This document shows positions 18,576 to 27,547 of a DNA stretch of 64,000 nucleotides, piece after piece (position 1 is the stretch's first letter; the number at the start of each line of letters is the position of its first letter). The DNA comes from Paenibacillus polymyxa M1. Its GTDB lineage: Bacteria > Bacillota > Bacilli > Paenibacillales > Paenibacillaceae. The notes beneath the pieces are model-generated. The model saw nothing but the letters and a program-made list of their open reading frames with translations. It did not search any database and was not told the DNA's origin. The position numbers and the translations under genes are program-made. The stretch lies in assembly GCF_000237325.1 (NCBI RefSeq), contig NC_017542.1, positions 3,630,501 to 3,694,500 of the forward strand. Reading direction: 5' to 3'.

Positions 18576-19583
18576 CTAGTCTAAATAATTAACTGATAAC
18601 CGTAAAATAGTTTCGTGCGGCAAAATAACGCGAGAGTTCTCCACGTTTTCCTTCTTCATCAGCTTGGTTAGCAAACGCATTGCCACCGCACCCAAATCGT
18701 ACATCGGTTGTGCGACGGTTGTCAGCTGAGGACGAACCATGGAGGCCATGCGAATATTGTCAACACTGATGACCGAAAAATCATCAGGTACTTTCAATCC
18801 CTCATCCTGAATGCTATGAATCGCACCAATTGCCATTTCATCTGTAGCGGCAAAAATAGCACTTGGTTTCTTCTTCAGACCGAGGAAGTATTTCATGGCT
18901 TCAACACCGGATTCATAGCGGTAATTCCCGATTCGCACGAGATCTTCCTGATAATCAATTCCGGCTGTTTCCAATGCTCTCTTGTAACCTTGGAAACGTG
19001 CATAACCATTTGCAGGGTCTTGAAGCGTACCACTGATCATTGCGATTTGACGGTGTCCATGGCGGATCAATGTGTTAACCGCATCGAAAGCAGCGGCTTC
19101 ATGGTCAATATCGACCGAAGGATAGCTACCTTTTTCATCACTCGTTGCACATAGAACAATAGGGACAGCAGCTGTGTGGAACGCTTGAATATGCTCGTCC
19201 GTTACTGTGCCGCCCATGAACAGAAGCCCGTCGACTTGCTTTTCAAGTAACGTATTGATAACACGGATCTCTTTTTCTTTCCGTTTGTCGGCATTACATA
19301 AAATGATGTTATAGTGATACATATTTGCAATATCCTCAATACCGCGCGCAATTTCTGCAAAAATTGAGTTCGATATATCCGGAATAACAACGCCAACAGT
19401 CGTTGTCTTCTTGCTAGCCAGACCTCTAGCTACCGCATTTGGGCGATATCCCAATTGTTCAATCGCTTCGTACACCTTCTTGCGAGTTTGAGGTTTTACA
19501 TTAGGATTATTGTTAACTACGCGGGACACTGTCGCCATTGAGACCCCAGCTTCGCGAGCTACATCATAGATCGTTACCGTCAC
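18576..19583 (-). CDS. ccpA: Catabolite control protein A
   Basis: LacI/GalR-family master regulator of carbon catabolite control; binds cre sites with HPr(Ser-P) or Crh. The HTH ([31 protein letters not shown]), hinge helix ([22 protein letters not shown]) and effector domain match CcpA closely, including [19 protein letters not shown] and ILRLSVN-like ends. I chose the GTG at 19583 (MTVTIYDVA, 335 aa) because CcpA proteins begin there and GGAG lies nine bases upstream; the ATG at 19604 or 19598 has no site. Cre-like sequences upstream of acsA, the malic enzyme gene and the galactan genes in this window are its likely targets. Confidence 0.95.
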   Translation of the reverse strand: MTVTIYDVAREAGVSMATVSRVVNNNPNVKPQTRKKVYEAIEQLGYRPNAVARGLASKKTTTVGVVIPDISNSIFAEIARGIEDIANMYHYNIILCNADKRKEKEIRVINTLLEKQVDGLLFMGGTVTDEHIQAFHTAAVPIVLCATSDEKGSYPSVDIDHEAAAFDAVNTLIRHGHRQIAMISGTLQDPANGYARFQGYKRALETAGIDYQEDLVRIGNYRYESGVEAMKYFLGLKKKPSAIFAATDEMAIGAIHSIQDEGLKVPDDFSVISVDNIRMASMVRPQLTTVAQPMYDLGAVAMRLLTKLMKKENVENSRVILPHETILRLSVNYLD

Positions 19584-19690
19584 ATTCCTTCTCTCCATTG
19601 CCAATAAATTTTCAACCGAATCCTAGATCAACTAATTAGAACCATGATACGACAAAATACTACTTTATGCAACGACAGCACTCATTCTAT

Positions 19691-20032
19691 CTATGTGAGA
19701 TGATCGTGGAGCGCACGGGCTGTAATATTCGAATGGGATGTATGCCAGACAGCCTCCCCGTCCTTGACTAAAATGGCTTGCGGCGATTCATGTTTCACCT
19801 GAAGCTTGTCCGAAGCCGCATTGGACACCGGCCGATCTTCTACTACATAAATGATACCGTATTCAATATTTTCGTCGGGAGCACCTTCCAAATAAGACTC
19901 CACTTCCTGGTATGCGCCTGCACTTATCGGACAACGTGTGCTGTGCTTAAAGAGGAGTAACGGTTTGTCTGATGACGCTTCCAGAGCCGTATTTAATTGT
20001 TGAATAGTAGTCATTTTCGTCATCGTCGCCAT
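19691..20032 (-). CDS. ytxJ: Bacillithiol-system redox protein YtxJ
   Basis: Small thioredoxin-fold protein (113 aa) of the monothiol bacilliredoxin-like YtxJ family. The key motif is FKHSTRCPISAGAYQEV with a single cysteine, followed by YVVEDRPVSNAASDKLQVKHESPQAILVKDGEAVWHTSH, the cis-Pro side of the fold. It is thought to act on bacillithiol-mixed disulfides. It lies directly upstream of ccpA on the same strand; the two are also near each other in B. subtilis. An AAAGGA site precedes the ATG. Confidence 0.94.
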   Translation of the reverse strand: MATMTKMTTIQQLNTALEASSDKPLLLFKHSTRCPISAGAYQEVESYLEGAPDENIEYGIIYVVEDRPVSNAASDKLQVKHESPQAILVKDGEAVWHTSHSNITARALHDHLT

Positions 20033-20133
20033 TGGATATACATTCCTTTCTGTGTCTTGTCGTATGGCCTATTCTCATCGTAACAAAAAGAACATGTAAA
20101 ATCCAATGGTGACCATGAAAATTTTCATATTTT

Positions 20134-20580
20134 TTAGTTTTTCGTATTCGTGAACACCGATTTACTGGTAAAACCGGATAATTGAACCAATCTTTTCTCT
20201 ACATCATTCATCCAGTCTTCATCTCCTAGGCTTCTCGCATAGCGATAAAGATCCAGCAAGAGATTAATTCGAAGCTCCATTCGCTCCTCCAAAGCAGATT
20301 GCCAATCAACATTGGGATTGTCCGCTTCCTCCAGTACAAGCTTGCGAATAATTTCTGCCAGTTCATTGTTGCGAGCAAAAGATATTCGCCGGGGCGCAGG
20401 TTTGCTCCCTAGACTTTGTAGAAGTTCCTTAATGTCCTTCGTCACATGTTGCAGAACCTCACTGGAAAAGCATGACGGGCATGAAAATACAGGAACATGC
20501 AAAATTTCAACCTTACTCGCATATATTACCTTTCGCAATTCCAGTCCCATCGGTTCACCGCATTGGCATTGCTTTTGCAC
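20134..20580 (-). CDS. Zinc-ribbon (YgiT-type) protein of unknown function
   Basis: 148-aa protein with an N-terminal zinc ribbon, CQCGEPM and CPSC separated by about 30 residues (VEILHVPVFSCPSC), the layout of YgiT-type MqsA-like N-termini. The rest is helical and acidic/basic (WQSALEERMELRINLLLDLYRYARSLGDEDW) with no HTH that I can recognise. I chose the GTG at 20580 because GAGGTGG precedes it by five bases; the frame extends to 20631 but that part is low-complexity and lacks a site. Upstream of ytxJ on the same strand. Function unknown. Confidence 0.75.
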   Translation of the reverse strand: MQKQCQCGEPMGLELRKVIYASKVEILHVPVFSCPSCFSSEVLQHVTKDIKELLQSLGSKPAPRRISFARNNELAEIIRKLVLEEADNPNVDWQSALEERMELRINLLLDLYRYARSLGDEDWMNDVEKRLVQLSGFTSKSVFTNTKN

Positions 20581-20917
20581 TATTACCACCTCATTACATA
20601 GGATCAAACTATATAAGGATCTCTTCAGCATCCAGATATATCTATCTACTAGTCTATAAAATATTTGTTAACTCTATAAAATCTATCATACCTTTTTTTA
20701 TTTCGACTTTGGGGTCTCAAATCCTTCCACAGATTGCAGCAATGAACAAATTACCAAGGCATTAGAGGGTCAAAAAATGACGGCGATTGTTGTAAAAGAG
20801 CGACTCCTAACCTGAGAATCTGCGAAGGAATGGACTTCGGGCTTACTTTTTCTTAAGATGTAAAAGTACAGATTACAAAACAAAGGTGTCATATGTGACC
20901 CATGAAAGGATGGTTAG
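20581..20917. other. Intergenic stretch, no gene seen
   Basis: 337 bp between the divergent zinc-ribbon and DJ-1/PfpI genes. Both promoters must lie here, but I find no convincing -35/-10 pair, hairpin or small reading frame with a ribosome-binding site. Confidence 0.5.
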
Positions 20918-21454
20918 ATGTCAAGACTTACCGGAAAAAAGGTCATTGCCCTCGTAGATGAGGAATTCGAGGATCTGGAATTATGGTACCCGGTGTATCG
21001 TGTTCGTGAAGAAGGCGCAGAGGTACATTTAGCCGGTGCTGAAAAGGGGAAAAAATATATTGGAAAATACGGCGTACCTGCTGAAGCAGAATATGCCTTT
21101 GAAGAACTCAATAGTAGCGATTATGACGGTATTCTTGTCCCTGGTGGTTGGGCGCCCGATAAACTGCGCCGCTACCCCAAGGTTATTCAACTTGTACAGG
21201 AGTTTCATGCCGCACATAAACCCATCGGACAAATCTGTCATGCAGGCTGGGTACTGATTTCTGCTAAAATATTGGATGGTGTTACAGTCACCTCCACGCC
21301 AGGTATCCGTGATGATATGGAAAATGCAGGAGCAATCTGGAAGGATGAAGCTGTTGTGACAGACGGACACATTGTATCCGCTCGTCGACCGCCCGATCTT
21401 CCACCTTACGGAAAAGCGTTCTGCGATGTATTAGCTAATAGCGCTCGGAAATAA
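20918..21454 (+). CDS. DJ-1/PfpI-family protein
   Basis: 178-aa member of the DJ-1/PfpI/YhbO superfamily (Class I glutamine amidotransferase-like fold). The nucleophile elbow reads GQICHAGWVLISA with the reactive Cys, the acidic partner is in VDEEFEDLELWYP, and YDGILVPGGWAPDKLRRYP and GIRDDMENAGAIWKDE are typical of the PfpI branch, which includes general-stress proteins with protease or glyoxal/deglycase activity. AAAGGATGG precedes the ATG. Monocistronic. Confidence 0.93.
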   Translation: MSRLTGKKVIALVDEEFEDLELWYPVYRVREEGAEVHLAGAEKGKKYIGKYGVPAEAEYAFEELNSSDYDGILVPGGWAPDKLRRYPKVIQLVQEFHAAHKPIGQICHAGWVLISAKILDGVTVTSTPGIRDDMENAGAIWKDEAVVTDGHIVSARRPPDLPPYGKAFCDVLANSARK

Positions 21455-21507
21455 GATATGTAGTCCGCACATTCAGGACTTGAGTAACCTTATCTATGGC
21501 TATATCG

Positions 21508-21557
21508 AAAAAGCACCTTCAAAACCACTTTATTCATGGTTTTGAAGGTGCTTTTTT
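21508..21557. terminator. Bidirectional terminator between pfpI-like gene and ptsI
   Basis: AAGCACCTTCAAAACCA / TGGTTTTGAAGGTGCTT, 17-bp perfect stem with A-run before and six T after; serves both convergent genes. Confidence 0.93.
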
Positions 21558-21593
21558 GTACGAGCCAAGCTAAGCATTGCGGATATTAAAATA

Positions 21594-23339
21594 TTACGGC
21601 CGCCCGGGTCCGGCCGGGGTACAGCTGATATTAGCTGCAGTCAGCTTGTCTTCGATCGCTGCACCAGTGGACATGCCAAAGCAAGCACGAGCGATTGCCA
21701 TTGCTTCAGATGCAGTCGTATTCAGCACACGATGCTTGACCCGCAACAAAGATTGGGGGGACATACTGAGCTGATGTATTCCCAGTTCCAGCCAAAGTGG
21801 AACGGATCGTTCATCTCCAGCCATCTCACCGCAGACACTCACATCAATTCCGGCATGATGTGCCGCTTGTGCAGTCATGCGCAGCATTCGAAGTACAGCG
21901 GGGTGGTATGGATGGTACATATGCGCAATCTGCTCATTCATACGGTCTACAGCCAGCACATACTGAACTAGATCATTCGTTCCGATACTAAAAAAGTCGG
22001 TTTCAGCTGCTAATAGATCCGCGATCATCGCTGCAGCCGGAACCTCAATCATAATCCCTCGCTGAATTTTAGGATTATAGGCAAGTCCTCTTGCATCCAA
22101 ATCCGCCATAGCTTCTTTCAAAAGAGCATCTGCCTGACGGACTTCCTCCACGGATGAGATCATCGGATACATGACCTTGATATTCCCCATTGCACTGGCT
22201 CGCAAAATTGCAGTCAACTGAGTTTTAAACATTTCCTTCCAATCCAGACTAATCCGTATAGCACGATAACCTAGAAAAGGATTTTCTTCCTCTGGGAGCT
22301 CAAGATAATCCAACGGCTTATCGCCGCCGATATCCAATGTACGGATGACTACGGAGTGATTGCCTGCCTTTTCCGCTATTAGTCGATATACTTGATACTG
22401 CTCCTCTTCATTAGGAGCAGATTTACGATCCATATATAAAAATTCCGTGCGGAACAGCCCCACACCTTGAGCTCCATGCTTCAAAGCGGCCTCCAGCTCT
22501 TTAACGGAGCTAATATTGGCTGCCAGCTTCAGCGTGGTTCCATCCTTGGTCACAGCTTCTACTGAAGCGAGTACCTGAAGCTGCTCTTTTCTTCGTCGCT
22601 GCTCGTCACGCAAAATGATATAGTGGTCTGTTACAGATTTTTCCGGATTCACATACACCCTACCCAGGTCTCCGTCCACAACCATCATATCTCCGGTTTG
22701 AACAGGCAAATTCATATTGCTCTCCAATCCAGAAACGAGTGGAATACCAAGCGCACGGGCCATAATCGCGGAATGTGATGTTTTACCACCATTCATAGTC
22801 ACAATCCCTAACACATAGCTGGGATTCAAGTGTGCCGATTGGGATGGTGAGAGCTCTTTGGCTACCAGGATATAGGGCTGAGTGTCCTTGGGTAGAGTCA
22901 CTTCCGGTGCGCCCAGCAAATGCTTGAGCAGTCGGTTCCCCACATCCTTGATGTCGATTGCCCGCTCCTTCATATATTCATCATCCAGCAAATCAAACAT
23001 TGTCACAAAATGATCAATAGCTTCCTTCACAGCCACCTCGGCCGCCTTATACTGACGCTGAATAATGCCGCTAATTTCATTCATGAACTCCGGATCTTCC
23101 AATATCGCTAGATGAGCATCAAAAATGCTGGATTCCTCCGCTCCCACCATCTCTCGGAACTCATCCTTAATAAACTGGATTTCACTTTTGGATGTACGTA
23201 TCCCTTCATACAAACGTTCAAATTCCTTCGCTAGATCTACCGTATCCATTTTTTGATCAGGTAAATCCCATTCCCAGCTCGGCAGGACAAATGCCTTCCC
23301 GATGGCCACACCTGCTGCGGCGCCGATGCCTTCTATCAT
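21594..23339 (-). CDS. ptsI: PTS enzyme I (PEP-protein phosphotransferase)
   Basis: General cytoplasmic PTS component that takes phosphate from PEP and passes it to HPr (581 aa). N-terminal HPr-binding helical part, then the phospho-histidine swivelling domain with GGKTSHSAIMARALGIP, and the PEP-binding barrel with GVGLFRTEFLYMDR, RTLDIGGDKPL, GIMIEVPAA, FFSIGTNDLVQY and VCGEMAGD. GGAGGGG precedes the ATG. Its start overlaps the ptsG stop by four bases (ATGA), so it is translationally coupled to ptsG. No HPr gene accompanies it. Confidence 0.97.
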   Translation of the reverse strand: MIEGIGAAAGVAIGKAFVLPSWEWDLPDQKMDTVDLAKEFERLYEGIRTSKSEIQFIKDEFREMVGAEESSIFDAHLAILEDPEFMNEISGIIQRQYKAAEVAVKEAIDHFVTMFDLLDDEYMKERAIDIKDVGNRLLKHLLGAPEVTLPKDTQPYILVAKELSPSQSAHLNPSYVLGIVTMNGGKTSHSAIMARALGIPLVSGLESNMNLPVQTGDMMVVDGDLGRVYVNPEKSVTDHYIILRDEQRRRKEQLQVLASVEAVTKDGTTLKLAANISSVKELEAALKHGAQGVGLFRTEFLYMDRKSAPNEEEQYQVYRLIAEKAGNHSVVIRTLDIGGDKPLDYLELPEEENPFLGYRAIRISLDWKEMFKTQLTAILRASAMGNIKVMYPMISSVEEVRQADALLKEAMADLDARGLAYNPKIQRGIMIEVPAAAMIADLLAAETDFFSIGTNDLVQYVLAVDRMNEQIAHMYHPYHPAVLRMLRMTAQAAHHAGIDVSVCGEMAGDERSVPLWLELGIHQLSMSPQSLLRVKHRVLNTTASEAMAIARACFGMSTGAAIEDKLTAANISCTPAGPGRP

Positions 23340-25219
23340 GTTTCTACCCCTCCAACATTCCTGTCATGCAGCACAACGGACATTACCGAGGCCTGACCTT
23401 TTTTCACTGTTTTAAACGGAGCAAAGCTCCACGACTTGACGCGATCCGGATTCGTGATGACCATAGGAGTCACCAGCGATGGAGCTTGCTCTCGTAGCGC
23501 CTGCAAATCAAATTTGATCAGCAATTGCCCCGGTTCCACCGTATCGCCTGCTTCTACCATAGCAGTAAAATTCCCTTTTAGCTGTGAAGTATCAATCCCG
23601 ATGTGAAGCAGAACCTCAAGTCCTTCTCGTGTGGAGATGCCTAAAGCGTGCATGGTCGGATACAAGTGCATCACAGTACCATACACCGGAGACACAAGTT
23701 CACCGCGTTCAGGAACAAAAGCAACACCGTCCCCAACCAGCTTCGTTGCAAAAATTTTGTCAGGCACTTCATGAATCGGTAGCATTTTTCCATGTACAGG
23801 AGCATTGAACAAAATTTGAGGGAGATCACGCTCCATCAGCTTTGCAATTTCCTCACGAATCAGTTCTGAATAGGTTCCAAATACGACTTGTAAATTCCCC
23901 CCGCCCAGATTAATAAGCCCGGCCGATCCCAATGCCTTCATCGCTCCGGTATCAATCAGCCTGTCATTATGGACAGTCAGCCGTAAACGGGTGATGCAGG
24001 CTTCTACCTGCACAATGTTCTCCTTCCCACCGAGTGCTTCCAAAATAAGTGGAGCACTGTATGGAATATTACCGGCCCAATCCTCCAGAACCGAGCCTTC
24101 CTCACGTCCAGGAGTTGGAATCCGGAAGCGACGGATTGCCCATCGAAACAGTACATAATACACAAGCCCGTATGCCACTCCGACTGGAATTAACAACCAG
24201 GCGTTATGTGATAGATGGAAATTAAGGACATAATCTATAAAACCCGCCGAATATGAAAAGCCATGATGAATGTCCAGCTCAAAGGTAAGCCACATGGCCA
24301 GACCGGACATAACCGCATGAACGAGGAACAAATAAGGAGCAGCAAACAAAAAGGCAAATTCAATCTGTTCTGACACACCGGTAAAAAAGCAGACCAATGC
24401 AGCTGTGAGAAACGTTTTTTGCACCTTTGGCTTCAAATCTTCACGAGCTTCCTGAATGATCGCTAAAGCAATCGCAGGGATCGCAAACATCATAATGGGA
24501 AACAACCCAGACATGAAATAGCCCGCTGTCGGATCGCCAGCAAAAAACCGGGGTAGATCCCCCTGCACAACGTTGCCAGACGGAGTTTTGTATGTACCCA
24601 GTTGAAACCAAAATATATTGTTAAGCAGATGGTGAAGACCAAAAGCGGCCAACAGCCGGTATAGAATGCCGTAAATAAGCAGTCCAAAACCGCCCAAGCT
24701 CGATTCCAGGCCTACAATAAATTCCAGTCCTCGTTGAATCAGCGGAGCAATAATCAACATGAGCCCTGCAAATACAGCAGAGAACAGACCAATAAGCAGC
24801 AGAACAAATCGGGTTCCCCCAAAAAACTGAAGCACTTCAGGCAACTTAATGCTTTTGAAGCGATTATAAGCCAACCCTGAAATGATCCCCAAAATGATAC
24901 CAATGAGCGTCGCTGGCTGAATGAGTCCGTTTCCAAATCTCAATGTGACCTGATCATATATAGCCATACCAGCCAATGCAGCAAGTCCCGCCTGACCTGC
25001 TTGATTCGACATACCCAGTGCAACACCAACCGCAAACAAATACGGCAAAAAATAAAAAATCCCGTGTCCCGCCGCATTTGCCATATCGGACACCATAGGA
25101 AATCCCCACGTGGCCCAAGGAAGGCTGCCGAGACTTAGCAATATTGCAGCTGCCGGTAGCACCATCGTCGGGAGCATGACAGCACGACCAAGCTGTTGTA
25201 AGGATCCGAGCCAATTCAT
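23336..25219 (-). CDS. ptsG: Glucose-type PTS permease, EIICBA
   Basis: Membrane permease that imports and phosphorylates glucose (627 aa). Order: EIIC domain with about ten membrane segments (residues 1-390; GMSNQAGQAGLAALAG, NIFWFQLG), EIIB domain with the phospho-Cys in EACITRLRLTV (about 430), and EIIA domain with the phospho-His in LLHIGIDTSQL (about 545-560). The C-B-A order and the ATGF-type EIIC are those of glucose/GlcNAc permeases; glucose is the better guess because ptsI follows. GGGAGAGG precedes the ATG at 25219; 75 further in-frame bases upstream contain no better site. Confidence 0.92.
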   Translation of the reverse strand: MNWLGSLQQLGRAVMLPTMVLPAAAILLSLGSLPWATWGFPMVSDMANAAGHGIFYFLPYLFAVGVALGMSNQAGQAGLAALAGMAIYDQVTLRFGNGLIQPATLIGIILGIISGLAYNRFKSIKLPEVLQFFGGTRFVLLLIGLFSAVFAGLMLIIAPLIQRGLEFIVGLESSLGGFGLLIYGILYRLLAAFGLHHLLNNIFWFQLGTYKTPSGNVVQGDLPRFFAGDPTAGYFMSGLFPIMMFAIPAIALAIIQEAREDLKPKVQKTFLTAALVCFFTGVSEQIEFAFLFAAPYLFLVHAVMSGLAMWLTFELDIHHGFSYSAGFIDYVLNFHLSHNAWLLIPVGVAYGLVYYVLFRWAIRRFRIPTPGREEGSVLEDWAGNIPYSAPLILEALGGKENIVQVEACITRLRLTVHNDRLIDTGAMKALGSAGLINLGGGNLQVVFGTYSELIREEIAKLMERDLPQILFNAPVHGKMLPIHEVPDKIFATKLVGDGVAFVPERGELVSPVYGTVMHLYPTMHALGISTREGLEVLLHIGIDTSQLKGNFTAMVEAGDTVEPGQLLIKFDLQALREQAPSLVTPMVITNPDRVKSWSFAPFKTVKKGQASVMSVVLHDRNVGGVET

Positions 25220-25255
25220 GGCATTCCTCTCCCTTCTATCCCTGATGGTAAGCCG

Positions 25256-25305
25256 AATAAATACTTTTGTCAAAGCCATGGTTCCGTCAGCCAAAAATAT
25301 TTATT
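25256..25305 (-). promoter_or_regulatory. Stem in the ptsG leader, possible antiterminator target
   Basis: Minus strand AATAAATATTTTT (25293-25305) can pair with AAAAGTATTTATT (25256-25268), 13 bp with one G-U, enclosing a 24-nt loop. ptsG of Bacillus is controlled by the antiterminator GlcT at such a leader stem, but no following terminator hairpin is obvious here, so this is only a candidate. Confidence 0.3.
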
Positions 25306-25444
25306 TACGCTTTTACAGGTCATATAACTTATTACTCAACGATAACCCTATGAATTTAACTAGACCACATCACATTCCAAGCATATATACATTATATGGA
25401 TTCCTGAAAGTATAATATACTGTATCATGATTCTGATTTCACAC

Positions 25445-25487
25445 CAAAAACCTTCAACCCTATGAAACAAGGGAAGAAGGTTTTCTT
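25445..25487 (-). terminator. Terminator of the CoA-binding protein gene
   Basis: Minus strand AAAACCTTCTTCCCTTG / CATAGGGTTGAAGGTTTT hairpin followed by a further T. Confidence 0.75.
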
Positions 25488-25518
25488 CATGTGCATATAG
25501 CATGGGTCAGAGGTGTGA

Positions 25519-25953
25519 TTATCCTTTACGAACAGCTTGGGTCACTGAATCCTCCACCTTAATGCAACGATCCATAATAACCATCATTCCATGCTCCTGC
25601 GCAATGTCAGCGGCTTCCTGGCTTATAATTCCTTGTTGCAGCCACAATATCTTAGCTCCAATAGCAGCGGCTTCACGCGCAACCTCTGCGCAGTATTCGC
25701 TACGACGGAATACATTAACCAATTCAACGGGCTCTGGTACTTCAGCAAGACTGGCATAGCAAGTCTCTCCAAGAATTGTTTGCCCTGCGGCCGCAGGATT
25801 AACCGGAATAATCCGGTATCCCCGCTTTTGCATAGCATAAGAAACCATGTATGAGGTGCGGTCTGATTTATCAGACAAACCTACAACCGCAATATTGCCT
25901 ACTTGTTCCAAAATATTCTTAATCTCTTCTCTGGATGGATTTTCAAAAGCCAT
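25519..25953 (-). CDS. CoA-binding domain protein (YccU family)
   Basis: 144-aa soluble protein consisting of one CoA-binding Rossmann domain: NIAVVGLSDKSDRTSYMVSYAMQKRGYRIIPVNP, then LAEVPEPVELVNVFRRSEYCAEVAREA, and GAKILWLQQGIISQEAADIAQEHGMMVIMDRCIKVE with the conserved Cys near the C-terminus. Family members bind CoA or CoA disulfides; no enzymatic role is established. GGAGGAGA precedes the ATG. It sits 33 bp downstream of aroA on the same strand and is probably co-transcribed with it. Confidence 0.93.
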   Translation of the reverse strand: MAFENPSREEIKNILEQVGNIAVVGLSDKSDRTSYMVSYAMQKRGYRIIPVNPAAAGQTILGETCYASLAEVPEPVELVNVFRRSEYCAEVAREAAAIGAKILWLQQGIISQEAADIAQEHGMMVIMDRCIKVEDSVTQAVRKG

Positions 25954-25986
25954 TCTATCTCCTCCTGTCTGTATCTTAATTTACCT

Positions 25987-27279
25987 TTATTTTACCCATT
26001 CTACGGAAGCACCAAGCGTCGTCAGATGGTCGAAATACTGTGGATACGATTTGGCGACATGATGCGCATCCTTGATCACTAGCGGCTTCTGCGCGCGCAA
26101 ACCTACAACCGTCAATGCCATAATGACACGGTGATCATAATGCGCGTTGATTTCCACTCCACCTTCGACACCCTCCGGTCTACCATGCACAATGATTTCC
26201 GCTTGACGTTCTTCTACCCGAGCCCCAGCCTTGCTCAACTCATTCAAATAATCCGTAATTCGGTCACATTCCTTATACCGTAAATTTTCCACGTTATAAA
26301 AACGAGATGTACCTTCGGCAAATACAGCCGCAGCTACCATGGCAAGTACAGCATCTGTCGCGGCATCACCATCAAACTCGATGGCCTTCAATCGGCCGTT
26401 CCCCTTTACAACAACGGTATCGTTCTCATGTGTCAGTGGTACTTCCATCATACGCAGTACATCTACAATAGCGCGTTCTCCCTGTTTGCTCTGCTCTTTA
26501 AGACGATGGATGGTAACATCGGAATTCGTTACTGCAGCCGCCGCCAGCACCGCAGCACTCCCTGGATAATCCCCCTGTACAGTATACGTACGTGGCTGAT
26601 AGGATTGCCGACCCGGGACGCGGAAAGACATGTAGTCATCACTTGCATGAATGGTAATACCAGCCTCTTGCAATACCTCTAGAGTCTGCCCAATGACCAC
26701 TTTGGATTTCAAATCATGCAGTACTTCAATTTCACTATCTTCCTCCAGTAAAGGTGTAAGGAACAACAGAGCGCTTAAATACTGTGAGCTAACCGAGCCG
26801 GACACCTCAATTTTACCGCCCTTCGCCTGACCACCCTGAATACGTATTGGCAACTTGCCTTCACGATGATCTACTTTAACACCTAGTTGGCCCAATGCAT
26901 CAATTAGATCGTCATGGGGCCTTTTCCCCAATGAGTCGGGATATGTATTCACAAATGTAACATCCGGACATAGGGACGCAATTCCCATCAAAAAACGGAG
27001 CACCGCTCCTGCATTGCCTACGTTCAGTTCCTTCACAGCTTGAGGATGGCTACCAAAACCTGTAATCACTATTTTTTCATCATCCTCTTCCAGCACTGCT
27101 CCCAGATCGGTGATACAACGACGCATAGCGTCACTGTCCTCACTATGAGCTGGATAATAAATAGTACTTTGTCCATCGGCTAGTGCAGCCGTAAGCAGAT
27201 AACGAGTAGTGTAGTTTTTGGAGGACAAAGCCCCAATCTCTCCTTGCAAGGAAGGGGTAGGTCTAACGATAACATCCAT
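25987..27279 (-). CDS. aroA: 5-enolpyruvylshikimate-3-phosphate synthase
   Basis: Joins PEP and shikimate-3-phosphate in the sixth step of aromatic amino acid synthesis (430 aa). Two-domain fold recognised by LSSKNYTTRYLLTAALA (S3P-binding Lys), GNAGAVLRFLMG (PEP-binding loop), SSQYLSALL, GDYPGSAAVLAAAAV, GDAATDAVLAMVA and NLRYKECDRI. The PEP loop is unusual: the Thr and Pro of the E. coli GNAGTAMRPL are Ala and Phe. The second ATG (27279, MDVIVRP) is ten bases after AAGGAG; the first, at 27288, is too close to it. Not linked to other aro genes, so it may be one of two copies. Confidence 0.92.
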   Translation of the reverse strand: MDVIVRPTPSLQGEIGALSSKNYTTRYLLTAALADGQSTIYYPAHSEDSDAMRRCITDLGAVLEEDDEKIVITGFGSHPQAVKELNVGNAGAVLRFLMGIASLCPDVTFVNTYPDSLGKRPHDDLIDALGQLGVKVDHREGKLPIRIQGGQAKGGKIEVSGSVSSQYLSALLFLTPLLEEDSEIEVLHDLKSKVVIGQTLEVLQEAGITIHASDDYMSFRVPGRQSYQPRTYTVQGDYPGSAAVLAAAAVTNSDVTIHRLKEQSKQGERAIVDVLRMMEVPLTHENDTVVVKGNGRLKAIEFDGDAATDAVLAMVAAAVFAEGTSRFYNVENLRYKECDRITDYLNELSKAGARVEERQAEIIVHGRPEGVEGGVEINAHYDHRVIMALTVVGLRAQKPLVIKDAHHVAKSYPQYFDHLTTLGASVEWVK

Positions 27280-27442
27280 ATTATACATGCTCCTTTTCGA
27301 TTCAAACCATCCTAGTTTACGTTAATTATACAAGTTGTAACGTTCATTTCTCCACCTAAAAAATAAGGAATATTCATCTAGGTCTATCGAGGTTTAGCAA
27401 CCTGGTTGACTAATCTTTATTTGATTTTTAGATTTAGGCTAA

Positions 27443-27472
27443 TTGACAGCTTAGAGATCGCTTCGCTATCAT
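27443..27472 (+). promoter_or_regulatory. Promoter of the rhodanese gene
   Basis: TTGACA (27443-27448), 18-bp spacer, TATCAT (27467-27472), about 75 bp before the start codon. Confidence 0.65.
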
Positions 27473-27482
27473 ACATAGAGAG

Positions 27483-27498
27483 TGTGATGTTTCTCACA
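27483..27498 (+). promoter_or_regulatory. Perfect CRP/FNR-family box TGTGA-N6-TCACA
   Basis: TGTGATGTTTCTCACA lies ten bases after the -10 of the rhodanese promoter, that is at the transcription start. It matches the CRP/FNR-type consensus exactly. At this position a bound protein would repress. The palindrome can also form a small RNA hairpin. Confidence 0.5.
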
Positions 27499-27547
27499 CG
27501 CCAACAATACAAGTAATACCCATTTACATTAGAAAAGAGGTCCAGCC

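Noticed and set aside
20760..20880. Riboswitch-like GC-containing stretch upstream of the DJ-1/PfpI gene
   Set aside because: No conserved core, no terminator and no ligand logic could be recognised.
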